Source: an uncultured Sphingobacteriaceae bacterium
GTDB taxonomy: Bacteria; Bacteroidota; Bacteroidia; Sphingobacteriales; Sphingobacteriaceae
Assembly (NCBI GenBank): GCA_946887045.1
Contig: CAMPKC010000052.1
Coordinates: 1 to 33,928 of the forward strand
Length of the DNA: 33,928 nt
Direction of reading: 5' to 3'
Positions 14,612 to 23,605 of the stretch are shown here, one piece after another. The notes below the pieces were generated by a model that did not search any database, was not told where the DNA came from, and saw nothing but the letters and a program-made list of their open reading frames with translations. Within the stretch, counting starts at the first letter, position 1. The number at the start of each line of letters is the position of its first letter. Made by a program: the position numbers and the translations under genes.

Positions 14612-14707
14612 ATGAGAACACATAAACAAGTACTAACAAGATGTCTGATAAACCTGGCAATGGTTCTGGCTATCTGTATCCTAATTCAAGTATTAATAAT
14701 AAAATAA
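14612..14707 (+). CDS. 31-aa hydrophobic small protein
   Basis: An open frame of 31 codons encodes a peptide beginning MRTHKQVLTRCLINLAMVLA and ending QVLIIK. The basic N-terminus (R2, K5, R10) followed by about 18 hydrophobic residues predicts a single membrane-spanning peptide. It sits between the sigma factor and the lipoprotein gene, directly behind copy A of the shared leader, which also precedes the lipoprotein. That shared arrangement is the main support for its being a real gene. Function is unknown. It could be a small regulator of the envelope system or a leader peptide. Confidence 0.45.
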   Translation: MRTHKQVLTRCLINLAMVLAICILIQVLIIK

Positions 14708-14721
14708 TCATTTAAAAACCC

Positions 14722-14756
14722 AAACGGCGGAAGCTGAAAAGCCTAAGAGTAAGCAA
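14722..14756 (+). repeat. shared leader element, copy B
   Basis: This 35-base copy starts AAACGGCGG, contains AGCTGAAAAGCCT and ends AAGAGTAAGCAA. It ends 19 bases before the ATG of the lipoprotein gene. Each copy contains a potential GCT-GAAA-AGC mini-hairpin with a GNRA loop, too short to be convincing alone. Confidence 0.7.
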
Positions 14757-14775
14757 AACAATAAAAATCAAAATC

Positions 14776-15735
14776 ATGAAAAAGATCAACTTAATACCAG
14801 CCCTATTTTTATCAGCTATCATATTATTCGCTGCTTGCAGAAAAGATAGAAACCTTCCTGTCAACACGGCGAACACAACCAAAGAGTTCACCGAAAAAAT
14901 TGGCCCTAAAAAACAAACCATTTCAATCAATGCTACCGATTTGCCGAAAACTGTAAGTTTATCCGGGGGCACAAAAATCACTTTCCCGATAGGCTCTCTT
15001 ACAAAAAACGGCATTCCGGTAACAGGTGAAGTAACTGTAATCGCTTACGAGATGTTAAAAAGAAGCGAAGTAATTATGGGCGGCACCAACACAAACCATA
15101 TTTCGGGTGCTCCGCTTGTATCCGATGGATTTATTTTTATCGATGTAAAAGCGAACGGCGAGAGCGTAGATAGAAATCTTGCGGTTCCGGTTAAAGTTCG
15201 GATTCCGGCGAACCGTGAAGGGGTAACTCAGCTATGGGAAGGCGTTCAGAATGACGAAGGGCAACTGGCATGGCAAGCGCCTAAACCAGCAAACGGTGCA
15301 GGACAAAGAGAAGTACAATCCACTCAAGGTGAATTTGCATTTGATTTTGGAATGTTAGGTTGGATAAATTGCGATGTGTTCTGGAGCTATTCAAATCCTA
15401 AAACTACCGTACGTGTTGAGGTTTTAAATAATCCCGGCACAATGGCAACCTTCCGCGGATTTTCCGGAGAAACCTTCGTTTTCTTTTGTGCCAAAGGAAG
15501 CAATGTAGCTGCGCAGCTTTATACTCCTGACGGTGCAAATAAAGTAAAAAGCTATGACAACGTGATGCCTGTAGGCGAAGAAGGACGTTTAATTGCATTT
15601 TCTATTAAAGACGGAAGATATTACTTCGCAAAGAAAGAAATCACCATCACTGCGAACCAAAATGAAAGCCTTACCCTGGCAGAAACAACCGAAGCAATTG
15701 TTCAATCTGAGATAAGTAGCTTAAATAATTACTAA
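14776..15735 (+). CDS. secreted lipoprotein with ZU5-like beta domain
   Basis: A 319-aa protein. The signal peptide ends in LFAAC, with lipidated Cys21. Residues about 55-145 read like the ZU5-type beta sandwich of Bacteroidota surface proteins: GGTKITFPIGSLTKNGIPVTG, then EVTVIAYEML, then APLVSDGFIFIDVKANGE. The second half (190-300) has an all-beta pattern with INCDVFWSY and VFFCAKG. No enzyme motif is seen. It is the first protein-size gene divergent from the ECF sigma factor, preceded by copy B of the shared leader and followed by its own terminator. It may be a sensor or ligand-binding lipoprotein of the system (inference). Confidence 0.75.
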   Translation: MKKINLIPALFLSAIILFAACRKDRNLPVNTANTTKEFTEKIGPKKQTISINATDLPKTVSLSGGTKITFPIGSLTKNGIPVTGEVTVIAYEMLKRSEVIMGGTNTNHISGAPLVSDGFIFIDVKANGESVDRNLAVPVKVRIPANREGVTQLWEGVQNDEGQLAWQAPKPANGAGQREVQSTQGEFAFDFGMLGWINCDVFWSYSNPKTTVRVEVLNNPGTMATFRGFSGETFVFFCAKGSNVAAQLYTPDGANKVKSYDNVMPVGEEGRLIAFSIKDGRYYFAKKEITITANQNESLTLAETTEAIVQSEISSLNNY

Positions 15736-15763
15736 AACCTGCCTAAATAAGCGGTTAACCTTA

Positions 15764-15795
15764 CACCGGTGATAGCTCATCACCGGTGCTTTTTG
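15764..15795 (+). terminator. terminator after the lipoprotein gene
   Basis: CACCGGTGAT (15764-15773) and ATCACCGGTG (15779-15788) form a perfect 10-bp stem around the loop AGCTC. CTTTTTG follows. It separates the lipoprotein from the PKD/CHAT pair. Confidence 0.85.
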
Positions 15796-15824
15796 CTTTA
15801 AAATAATTGCTATATTTAATTTCG
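15793..15824 (+). promoter_or_regulatory. probable promoter of the PKD-CHAT pair
   Basis: TTG (15793-15795), 21 bases, then TAATTTCG (15817-15824), one mismatch from TAnnTTTG. The ATG at 15834 follows 9 bases later. The TTG overlaps the T run of the preceding terminator. An ECF-dependent promoter is an alternative that cannot be recognised without the factor's consensus. Confidence 0.4.
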
Positions 15825-15833
15825 ATAACAACC

Positions 15834-17804
15834 ATGAAGTACCTGATTATAGCCTTGTTAACACTTTTATCATCAGCGGTTAGCGCGCAAGTTCCACCTT
15901 TAGATACAATTCCGGCTGTAATTAATGTAAACCAGGACAGCAGCGGATCTAAATTTAGCGCAACATTAAGAGAATTGAGGCAAATATCAGGGGCACCAGC
16001 TCCCTTCTACACATACTTCTGGGAATTCGGAGATGGCCGTTTTAGTTTTGAGAAAAACCCACTTCATTCCTACCGGGATACCGGAACTTATGATGTCAGA
16101 GTGTATGCTACTAACAACTACGATGATGGCAAACCGCCTCCAACAAAACCTAAAAAAATAAATGTCCCCAAAGCTCCTACAACACGATATGCAGGCGCCT
16201 CTCCCAGCTTTTTTAAAACTGGCGGAAGTATTGAACTTAAAACCAACCGTATGCCTAAACCTGCTGAAGAAATGGTTTTGCTTGTTGGTTACCGGAATAA
16301 AGCAGAATGGAACATCCCAAATCTAAGCGGGAAACTGGCCATTCTTTACAACGAAAAGCAGTTTAAACAGGATAATTTTTTAATCAAAGAGACACGCAGC
16401 TATCACAATGAGCAGAAGTCGACGCTCAATACATTGTTAGCATATGTTCCGCTTCAAAAGGTTATTGAAGAAGACTGGAAGCAAAAAGGAGGTCCGGCGA
16501 CTATCGAAAAAATCAAACCGGACGAACACTCGCATGTGATAAAGGATAAAACAGAATTATTCAGAAACAGCGAAGTATGGAAGTTTGAAAATTTAAAGCA
16601 AGGCGAAGAGCGTTTTATGTTTTTGTCTTTGAATACTACTCCCGAAATGCTTCAGGACACGAATGCTGTGGTTACAATTTCTGCAATTTTTATCCCGGAT
16701 GACCCACTTCTAGAGCATGAAATTCAGGATTTACAGCTGCAGATTGTTGCCTCGCATGATCCGAATAAAATGATGCTGAAAAACCGCAGAATGAATTACC
16801 GTTTTATTGGTAAAAAGCGAGAGCTAACTTATAAAGTGCGTTTTCAGAATACAGGAGAAGGGCCTGCAAAAAAAATAGCGATAGGTGTACGTACTGCTGG
16901 CATTCTTGATGTATCTACCGTAAAAATAAGCGATTCCCAACCAAAATGTGTTCCATGTATTTCGGCTTACAGTAATCAAAGCTGTTTAGATAAATTCCTT
17001 TTTAAAGACAGTGTAGGATTTGTTTTTAAGAACATTTATCTACCCGGAACGAAGCAAAAAGGCATTTCCGATATGGACTCGACCATGGGCTATATTGAAT
17101 ATTCTGTCAGTTTTAAAAAGAAACCAAAGAAAGTTCCTTTCGACAGTCAGGCAGCTATTGTTTTCGACAAAAATGAACCGATTTACACTAACCGCTCAGT
17201 CGGACGCTTTAAACCTGGCCTTTCTCCAGGAATTATAGCGACATATGGCACCCAGGTAAATAATTCAGCGATTGCCATGGGAAATAAAAATTTCGGTGTA
17301 GGCCTAAGCGTAGCTCCATTTTCGCCCTATCGAAAATACCTGCAATGGGAGCTTTTTGTAAGCACATTTAATGAGTCTGAAACTAATCTTGGCCGTATTC
17401 CAGGCAATAGGGACACCGTGATCAACCGTATTGGTTATAAAATAGATTATCGCGAACGCTCGAGAAAATCTCAGGTTATTTCCATCGATGCCGTTCCTGT
17501 TCAGTTGAGATATAATTTAAACTCTTTTATAGGATTTGGTGCGGGTGCCATGCTTTCGGCAAACCTCAGAACAACAAATGAATTAACACAAGACACATAT
17601 CTGCAAAGTGCAAACGGCCAGAGCCTCACTATAAATTCTATTCAAAAAGAGGAGACTCAAAACTTTGACCAATGGAGAACCACCTTATTTGCAGACATTC
17701 AGCTAGGAAGAGTTCGGGTGGGCCCTTCATTAGGTATCCGGTACCTTCATTCCCTCGATATCAAGGACCGGCGATTTTCCACATATCTTGCATGGAGATT
17801 TTAA
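15834..17804 (+). CDS. PKD / DUF7619-like / outer-membrane beta-barrel protein
   Basis: A 656-aa protein starting at the ATG 15834 (MKYLIIALLTLLSSAVSAQ, signal peptide 1-19). The in-frame TTG 27 bases earlier lies between the two promoter halves. Residues about 53-111 are a PKD domain (FYTYFWEFGDG...YRDTGTYDVRVYATN). A beta-rich unknown part follows. Residues about 308-455 match the DUF7619-type domain of secreted Bacteroidota proteins: HDPNK, ELTYKVRFQNTGEGPA, GYIEYSVSF and IVFDKNEPIYTN. They include a cysteine cluster (C372, C375, C384). The last 170 residues alternate like amphipathic strands and end in YLAWRF, the terminal-Phe pattern of an outer-membrane barrel. It is 7 bases from the CHAT gene, so the two are cotranscribed. 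Confidence 0.8.
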   Translation: MKYLIIALLTLLSSAVSAQVPPLDTIPAVINVNQDSSGSKFSATLRELRQISGAPAPFYTYFWEFGDGRFSFEKNPLHSYRDTGTYDVRVYATNNYDDGKPPPTKPKKINVPKAPTTRYAGASPSFFKTGGSIELKTNRMPKPAEEMVLLVGYRNKAEWNIPNLSGKLAILYNEKQFKQDNFLIKETRSYHNEQKSTLNTLLAYVPLQKVIEEDWKQKGGPATIEKIKPDEHSHVIKDKTELFRNSEVWKFENLKQGEERFMFLSLNTTPEMLQDTNAVVTISAIFIPDDPLLEHEIQDLQLQIVASHDPNKMMLKNRRMNYRFIGKKRELTYKVRFQNTGEGPAKKIAIGVRTAGILDVSTVKISDSQPKCVPCISAYSNQSCLDKFLFKDSVGFVFKNIYLPGTKQKGISDMDSTMGYIEYSVSFKKKPKKVPFDSQAAIVFDKNEPIYTNRSVGRFKPGLSPGIIATYGTQVNNSAIAMGNKNFGVGLSVAPFSPYRKYLQWELFVSTFNESETNLGRIPGNRDTVINRIGYKIDYRERSRKSQVISIDAVPVQLRYNLNSFIGFGAGAMLSANLRTTNELTQDTYLQSANGQSLTINSIQKEETQNFDQWRTTLFADIQLGRVRVGPSLGIRYLHSLDIKDRRFSTYLAWRF

Positions 17805-17811
17805 GTCTAAA

Positions 17812-20523
17812 ATGAAGGCTATATATCTGCTTCTCATTTATATATCTTTTTTTCAACAGGCGGAAGCTCAGGATAATACCCGGCAAGCGCTTGACACAAG
17901 CCTCATCAGATTTAAAAGAGAGGATAATTTAACCGCCTGGCTTTATGCGCGGATAGCCCACAATGCCGAAAATCCCGGCGAACGATTGCCTTTTTTAATG
18001 TCTACAGAAAGCGAAGCATGGAGGGAACCCCAAAATAATCAGGAAATTGAAGGATGGTTAAATCTGTTAATTAACCAGGGATATTACCAGCTTTATACGG
18101 GAAATATTTTGAAGTCCATAGAATTATATGAAAAAGCCTATGCGTTTTACAAACTGCATCCGGTTCAAAACTTCGATCTTGTGGAATACATCTTTAAACC
18201 GTTGGGGAATAACTATACGCGTTTGGGAGACTATAGCAATGCCATTTTTATCCAGAAAAAAAGCCTTAATATCGCCGAAGCAAAACACGATAAGTTAGCC
18301 ATTGCTTCCATATACAGCAATTTAGCCATCTCATACAAATCGATGGGAGAATTAAACCGGGCTGAAAACCTTTGCAGGAAAGGATTCAAATATTTAACAG
18401 AAAATCATCCGGTATCCGGACTTCTTTACAGCACGCTGGCTGATATCGAATATGAAAAAGGCCAATATGCGAAAGCTTCAAAAAGTGCAGCTTCTGCTCT
18501 GAATATTTTGTCGTTAAACAGAAGCGATAACTCTGCTTACTGGCTGCTTAGCGCTTATACCCTTGCGGGAAATATAGAACAGAAAAAAAATAACGTGCAA
18601 GCGGCACGGAAATATTATCTAAAAGGACTTAACATAATTGAGTTGAATTTTAAAGGAAGCCGAAAAAGGGAAAAAGCGAATCTGCTTAACCAATCAGGAA
18701 ATATTTCAGTTTCACAAAAAAACCCGTCGCAGGCTCTGAACTTTTACAATCAGGCATTAAAAATTTTGATCCCTGGCTTCGGGAGCGCTGATTATAGCTT
18801 ACCGGCATACAATAAATTATATAGTGAGAACCGGCTTTACGATGCCTTAGATGGCCGTGGCAATGCTCTATTAATGCTAAATAAACAGGAAGAGTCCCTA
18901 GATAATTATCTACTGGCAATGGCTACCGGCGATAAATCCCGTAATGAATTTGCTAGTGCTGTGGATCGGTTGTATTATCAAAAACAATCGAAGAAACTGG
19001 CTGAAAAAGCTATCGCGACGGCTTATAATCTTTGGATTAAAACACGTGAGAAGAAATATTCGGAAACAATATTGCGCATAGCCGAACAAACAAAGGCCCG
19101 AACATTGTTAGATCAAATTCAACAAAATCAACAATCCCTTTTAAGTTCAAATAATCCGCAGCTCAAAGAACACCAGGCTTTAAAACGGGCGATTATTTAT
19201 TATGAAAAAGAACATCTCCTGAATAGCAAGGATAAAAGGCTTCTTGATAACTTGCACGAAACACAATATAAACTGGCAATTTTAGATAAAGAGATCAAAA
19301 AGAGATACCCTGCGTGGAACAATTCGAACCCGCTTGAATCTATTTCAATAAAGAGACTGCTTAATGAAATACCTCATGAATTTAGCGTCATAACTTTCTT
19401 TTGGGGAGAAAAGACCGCGTTCATCATCAAAGCAAAAAAAGGCGGCATCGATACTATTATCGAGCTTAAAAATGCGGCGCAGTTAAAAAGGAAAATCAAC
19501 GATTTTGTTCAGATTTACTTTAAACAAGGTCCTTCAGCGATGGTGAATAATCCCGAAGATTTTTTCAAATCTTCTCATCAGATCTTTCAGAAACTTCTTG
19601 TAAATGATCTTAAGCACGAACTGAAGAAAAAAACTCTAATAATTGCTGACGATATTTTAGGGTACCTCCCGTTTGAATCGCTAATTACCAGTTCTCAATA
19701 TTCAGAATCTATAGCCCAATGGCCTTTTTTGATTAAAAAAACTTCTATTAGCTATGCCTATTCGCTACAAACCTGGCTAAGCTCATCGTCCAACCAACCG
19801 ACACGCAATCGGAATGGATTTAGCGGTTTTTTTATAGCGCAGAATGAAGGTGGCATCCCAATTCCGGCTGTTGCTGTTGAGGCCGAGAAGCTTGAAGAAC
19901 GATTAAAGGGAACCTATCACATCAACAAAAAAGCCTCAATTACGACATTTACGCACGCATTAAATACAAGTAATGTTCTCCATCTTAGCACCCATTCCTT
20001 TATGGTTGGAAGCAGAGCCGAACCTGCATTGCAATTATCAAATGGCAAATTTTTTCTATTCGAATTATCGGCTCAGACAAGGGTTCCAAACCTGATGGTT
20101 TTAAGTGCCTGTCGAACGGCAGATGGTATTATGGCTTCAGGCGAAGGTGTTCTTAGCTTGTCCAGAGGGTTTACAGCAGCCGGAACCCGCGGCGTTGTGG
20201 CAGGATTGTGGAACATAAACGACGAAGCGAGCTCGCAAATAGTATTGTCTTTTTACGAAAAACTACAAAAAGGAACAGACGCTGCAACATCACTTCATCA
20301 GGCTAAGATTGAATGGCTTAAAAGCAAACACAGCAATCCGGCATTGCTGTTGCCATATTATTGGAGCAGTTTAATCTACATTGGAAAACCACAGGTGATT
20401 TCGCTGGAAACTGCCGATAACTATTTTTTGGTGTACAGTACCTTGCTGGGACTTTCGCTAACTGCAATTGCATGCTATCTCTTCCGCCGGAGACAGAAAA
20501 GGAATCACCCTCAATCCGGCTAA
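17812..20523 (+). CDS. secreted, membrane-anchored TPR-CHAT (caspase-like) peptidase
   Basis: A 903-aa protein starting at the ATG 17812, with signal peptide MKAIYLLLIYISFFQQAEA. Residues about 90-420 are TPR repeats, for example YIFKPLGNNYTRLGDYSNAI and SIYSNLAISYKSMGELNRAE. A CHAT domain follows (about 520-865): LPFESLI, then VLHLSTHS with His728, then LMVLSACRTADG with Cys767, the His-Cys dyad of caspase-like peptidases. GEGVLSLSRGFTAAGTRGVVAGLW and YYWSSLIYIG complete the fold. A transmembrane helix at 872-891 precedes RRRQKR, so the enzyme is predicted to face the periplasm while held in the inner membrane. Its stop codon overlaps the uvrA stop codon. The substrate is unknown; the neighbouring anti-sigma-like TPR protein is a candidate by position. 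Confidence 0.88.
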   Translation: MKAIYLLLIYISFFQQAEAQDNTRQALDTSLIRFKREDNLTAWLYARIAHNAENPGERLPFLMSTESEAWREPQNNQEIEGWLNLLINQGYYQLYTGNILKSIELYEKAYAFYKLHPVQNFDLVEYIFKPLGNNYTRLGDYSNAIFIQKKSLNIAEAKHDKLAIASIYSNLAISYKSMGELNRAENLCRKGFKYLTENHPVSGLLYSTLADIEYEKGQYAKASKSAASALNILSLNRSDNSAYWLLSAYTLAGNIEQKKNNVQAARKYYLKGLNIIELNFKGSRKREKANLLNQSGNISVSQKNPSQALNFYNQALKILIPGFGSADYSLPAYNKLYSENRLYDALDGRGNALLMLNKQEESLDNYLLAMATGDKSRNEFASAVDRLYYQKQSKKLAEKAIATAYNLWIKTREKKYSETILRIAEQTKARTLLDQIQQNQQSLLSSNNPQLKEHQALKRAIIYYEKEHLLNSKDKRLLDNLHETQYKLAILDKEIKKRYPAWNNSNPLESISIKRLLNEIPHEFSVITFFWGEKTAFIIKAKKGGIDTIIELKNAAQLKRKINDFVQIYFKQGPSAMVNNPEDFFKSSHQIFQKLLVNDLKHELKKKTLIIADDILGYLPFESLITSSQYSESIAQWPFLIKKTSISYAYSLQTWLSSSSNQPTRNRNGFSGFFIAQNEGGIPIPAVAVEAEKLEERLKGTYHINKKASITTFTHALNTSNVLHLSTHSFMVGSRAEPALQLSNGKFFLFELSAQTRVPNLMVLSACRTADGIMASGEGVLSLSRGFTAAGTRGVVAGLWNINDEASSQIVLSFYEKLQKGTDAATSLHQAKIEWLKSKHSNPALLLPYYWSSLIYIGKPQVISLETADNYFLVYSTLLGLSLTAIACYLFRRRQKRNHPQSG

Positions 20524-23363
20524 CGACCCATCTCAACTTTCAGAAACTTTCCGGTATGGCTATTTTTCACCTTTGTCAAATCATCAGGGGTACCAGAAAA
20601 TAAAATTTGTCCGCCACCCGACCCACCCTCAGGCCCAAGATCAATTACCCAGTCAGACACTTTGACAACATCAAGGTTATGTTCTATTACCAGTACCGTG
20701 TTTCCATGATCGACAAGCCGGTTAAGAACGCCAAGTAAAACATTAATATCCTCAAAATGAAGTCCCGTTGTGGGCTCATCCAGGATGTAAAAGGTTTTTC
20801 CTGTATCTTTTTTAGAAAGTTCTGTTGCCAGCTTGACGCGTTGTGCTTCTCCACCCGATAAAGTAGTGGATGACTGTCCCATTTTTATGTAACCTAAACC
20901 TACATCAAACAGCGTTTTTATCTTACGATAAATGGAAGGAATAGGCTCGAAAAACGCAACCGCATCTTCAATACTCATATCCAAAACATCACTTATTGAT
21001 TTTCCGCGATAGCGCACCTCTAAGGTTTCGCGGTTATAACGTTTACCCTGGCACTCTTCACAGGGAACCTGAACATCCGGAAGGAAATTCATTTCAATCA
21101 CTTTCATTCCTGCACCCTGACAGGTTTCGCATCTTCCTCCCTTGACGTTGAAAGAGAATCGCCCCGGCTTATAACCTCTTATTCGGGCTTCGGGCAAGCC
21201 AACAAAAAGGTTACGAATGTCAGAAAACACTCCGGTGTATGTTGAAGGATTGGATCTCGGCGTGCGCCCGATAGGGGTTTGATCAATTTCAATTACCTTA
21301 TCAATATGCTCAAGACCTTCTATTTTTTTATAAGATAGCGGTACTTTCTTCGCTCTGAAGAAATGATGATTTAATATCGGATATAAAGTTTCTGCGATTA
21401 AACTCGACTTACCACTGCCGGAAACGCCTGTAACACTTATAAATTTACCCAAAGGGATTTCGAGTGTTACATTTTTTAAATTATTACCGGTAGCATTTTT
21501 CAGGATCAACGATTTCCCCGTTCCATCACGCCGTTTGGCAGGCACCGCAATTTCTTTGGCGCCGCTGATATAATCGTTAGTTAAAGTTTGCGTCCTCGTA
21601 AACTCCTGAGGAGTACCGGCCGACACCACCTCGCCTCCATGAACGCCGGCCGCAGGTCCCATATCAATCACGTAATCTGCTTCAAGGATCATGTCCTTAT
21701 CGTGTTCGACGACCAGTACTGAGTTGCCGATATCCCGAAGATTCTTCAATGCGGAGATTAAACGGGCATTATCGCGCTGATGTAAGCCAATGCTTGGCTC
21801 GTCCAGAATGTAAAGAACATTAACCAATTGAGAGCCGATTTGCGTAGCAAGTCTGATCCTTTGAGCCTCACCACCCGAAAGAGTTTTAGCAGTTCTGTCG
21901 AGCGTTAAATAGTTTAGGCCAACATCAAGCAGAAAACCGATTCTGGAGCGGATTTCTTTAAGTATTTCTTTAGCAATTACATTCTGGCGTTCTGTCAATT
22001 TATCTTCAACACCCTCAAACCATGCTGACAGGTTTGAGATATCCATTGTAGCTAATTCAAAGATATTTTTCTGGTTTACTTTGATATGAAGGGATTCCCT
22101 TTTCAAACGGGCACCTTCGCATTCAGGGCATTTCCTTAAAACGCGATAATTCTCGAGGTCGTCGCTGGCCTCTTCTCCACGTTTTTCCGTCTGCTCCTCA
22201 AGCATCTTAATAATACCATCAAAAGTTATCTGATAGTTTTGAACGTTCCACTTATTATATTCAACCGGAACGGTTAGAATGTCATCAGAACCGTTTAAAA
22301 TAATATTAATAATATCCTCACCGAGCTTTTCGATCGGCGTTGATAAAGAAAAATTGAACTTTTTAGAAAGCGCCTTTAATATTTGGAACATCCAGGTTTC
22401 GCGATACTCTCCCAGTGGAGCAAGTCCGCCTTGAACAATGCTTAATTTAGGATTAGGAATAATCGCATTGTTATCAATCTCAAAAATGTATCCTAAGCCG
22501 CTGCATTTCTGACAAGCTCCGTAAGGTGAATTAAAGGAGAACGTATTCGGCTGCGGCTCATCGTAAGAAATTCCGGAAACCGGATCCATCAAATACTTGC
22601 TGAAAAAGAACTCGTTATTCTCCTGATCAGAGATTTTGATAATTCCCTTTGCTGTTTTTAATGCAGTCTGAATGGATGTATATAAACGCTTCTTATCCTT
22701 TTCGGTGACAAGCAAACGATCAATCACCATCTCAATATCATGAATCTTATACCTGTCGACCTGCATCTTTGGCGATAAATCTAAAATCTCGCCGTCCACC
22801 CGAACCTTTAAATATCCTTGCTTTCTTATTTGCTCAAACAACTCCCGGTAGTGGCCTTTACGTCCCTTAACCACCGGAGCCAAAATATTTATAGCCTTGC
22901 CATCAAATTTCTCGAGAACGTTTTTAAACATCTGATCTTCAGACATCCGTTCCATTTTCTCCCCAGTCACATACGAGTAAGCCTCACCTATACGTGCAAA
23001 AAGCAATCGCATGAAATCGTATATCTCTGTAATTGTGCCCACTGTGGAGCGAGGATTCTTAGAGGTGGTTTTTTGCTCGATGGCAATCACAGGACTTAAG
23101 CCTGAAATCTTATCTACATCCGGGCGCTCCATGCCTCCCAAAAACTGACGGGAATAGGCACTGAACGTCTCCATATAACGGCGCTGTCCTTCAGCATAAA
23201 TCGTATCAAAAGCTAAAGATGATTTTCCGCTACCACTTAAACCCGTGATAACAACCAGCTTATTGCGCGGAAATGAAACATCAATATTTTTGAGATTATG
23301 CACCCTGGCTCCGTAAACTTCTACTTCACTTTGCTCGCCAAGGTCGGGGGTAGCTTTATCCAT
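20520..23363 (-). CDS. uvrA: excinuclease ABC subunit UvrA
   Basis: A 947-aa DNA-damage sensor of nucleotide excision repair, which hands damaged DNA to UvrB. Two ABC ATPase modules are complete, with Walker [10 protein letters not shown] (41-49) and GVSGSGKSS plus two LSGGEAQR signatures and Walker [11 protein letters not shown] and [10 protein letters not shown]. The zinc modules CPECEGARL and CETCQGAG...CEECQGKR are intact. The first zinc finger is incomplete: C284 and C287 ([10 protein letters not shown]) are present but the N-terminal CPxC pair is replaced by DPVS around residue 260. Bacteroidota UvrA often vary here. The gene converges with the CHAT gene, with the two stop codons overlapping. 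Confidence 0.97.
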   Translation of the reverse strand: MDKATPDLGEQSEVEVYGARVHNLKNIDVSFPRNKLVVITGLSGSGKSSLAFDTIYAEGQRRYMETFSAYSRQFLGGMERPDVDKISGLSPVIAIEQKTTSKNPRSTVGTITEIYDFMRLLFARIGEAYSYVTGEKMERMSEDQMFKNVLEKFDGKAINILAPVVKGRKGHYRELFEQIRKQGYLKVRVDGEILDLSPKMQVDRYKIHDIEMVIDRLLVTEKDKKRLYTSIQTALKTAKGIIKISDQENNEFFFSKYLMDPVSGISYDEPQPNTFSFNSPYGACQKCSGLGYIFEIDNNAIIPNPKLSIVQGGLAPLGEYRETWMFQILKALSKKFNFSLSTPIEKLGEDIINIILNGSDDILTVPVEYNKWNVQNYQITFDGIIKMLEEQTEKRGEEASDDLENYRVLRKCPECEGARLKRESLHIKVNQKNIFELATMDISNLSAWFEGVEDKLTERQNVIAKEILKEIRSRIGFLLDVGLNYLTLDRTAKTLSGGEAQRIRLATQIGSQLVNVLYILDEPSIGLHQRDNARLISALKNLRDIGNSVLVVEHDKDMILEADYVIDMGPAAGVHGGEVVSAGTPQEFTRTQTLTNDYISGAKEIAVPAKRRDGTGKSLILKNATGNNLKNVTLEIPLGKFISVTGVSGSGKSSLIAETLYPILNHHFFRAKKVPLSYKKIEGLEHIDKVIEIDQTPIGRTPRSNPSTYTGVFSDIRNLFVGLPEARIRGYKPGRFSFNVKGGRCETCQGAGMKVIEMNFLPDVQVPCEECQGKRYNRETLEVRYRGKSISDVLDMSIEDAVAFFEPIPSIYRKIKTLFDVGLGYIKMGQSSTTLSGGEAQRVKLATELSKKDTGKTFYILDEPTTGLHFEDINVLLGVLNRLVDHGNTVLVIEHNLDVVKVSDWVIDLGPEGGSGGGQILFSGTPDDLTKVKNSHTGKFLKVEMGR

Positions 23364-23605
23364 AAATTAAAAAGAATATTAATGGATAAAGATTAGAATT
23401 TGTTTGAGAAAATGTATCCCCTTAAAGTAAAAAAGACACAGATAAATAGCTTCGAGAGAATTGACATACAGACTTCGGAAATCAAAATGAGCCCACAAGA
23501 CTCAAGACAATGCTTATTCTCGAAAGCTGAGAGTTCAGATTCGCCTTTAGCTTGTCATTCTGGCAAAAACAACGGTGGACGAAAGCTAAAAGCGAAAGCT
23601 CTGTT

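Noticed and set aside
17788..17811. Upstream TTG start for the CHAT protein
   Set aside because: It would put eight polar residues before a clear signal peptide that begins at the ATG 17812, and it overlaps the end of the PKD gene.
13160..20523. Type III-E CRISPR locus, suggested by TPR-CHAT next to an ECF sigma factor
   Set aside because: There is no repeat array and no Cas7-11-like, Cas1 or Cas2 gene in the window, and the CHAT protein has a signal peptide, unlike Csx29.
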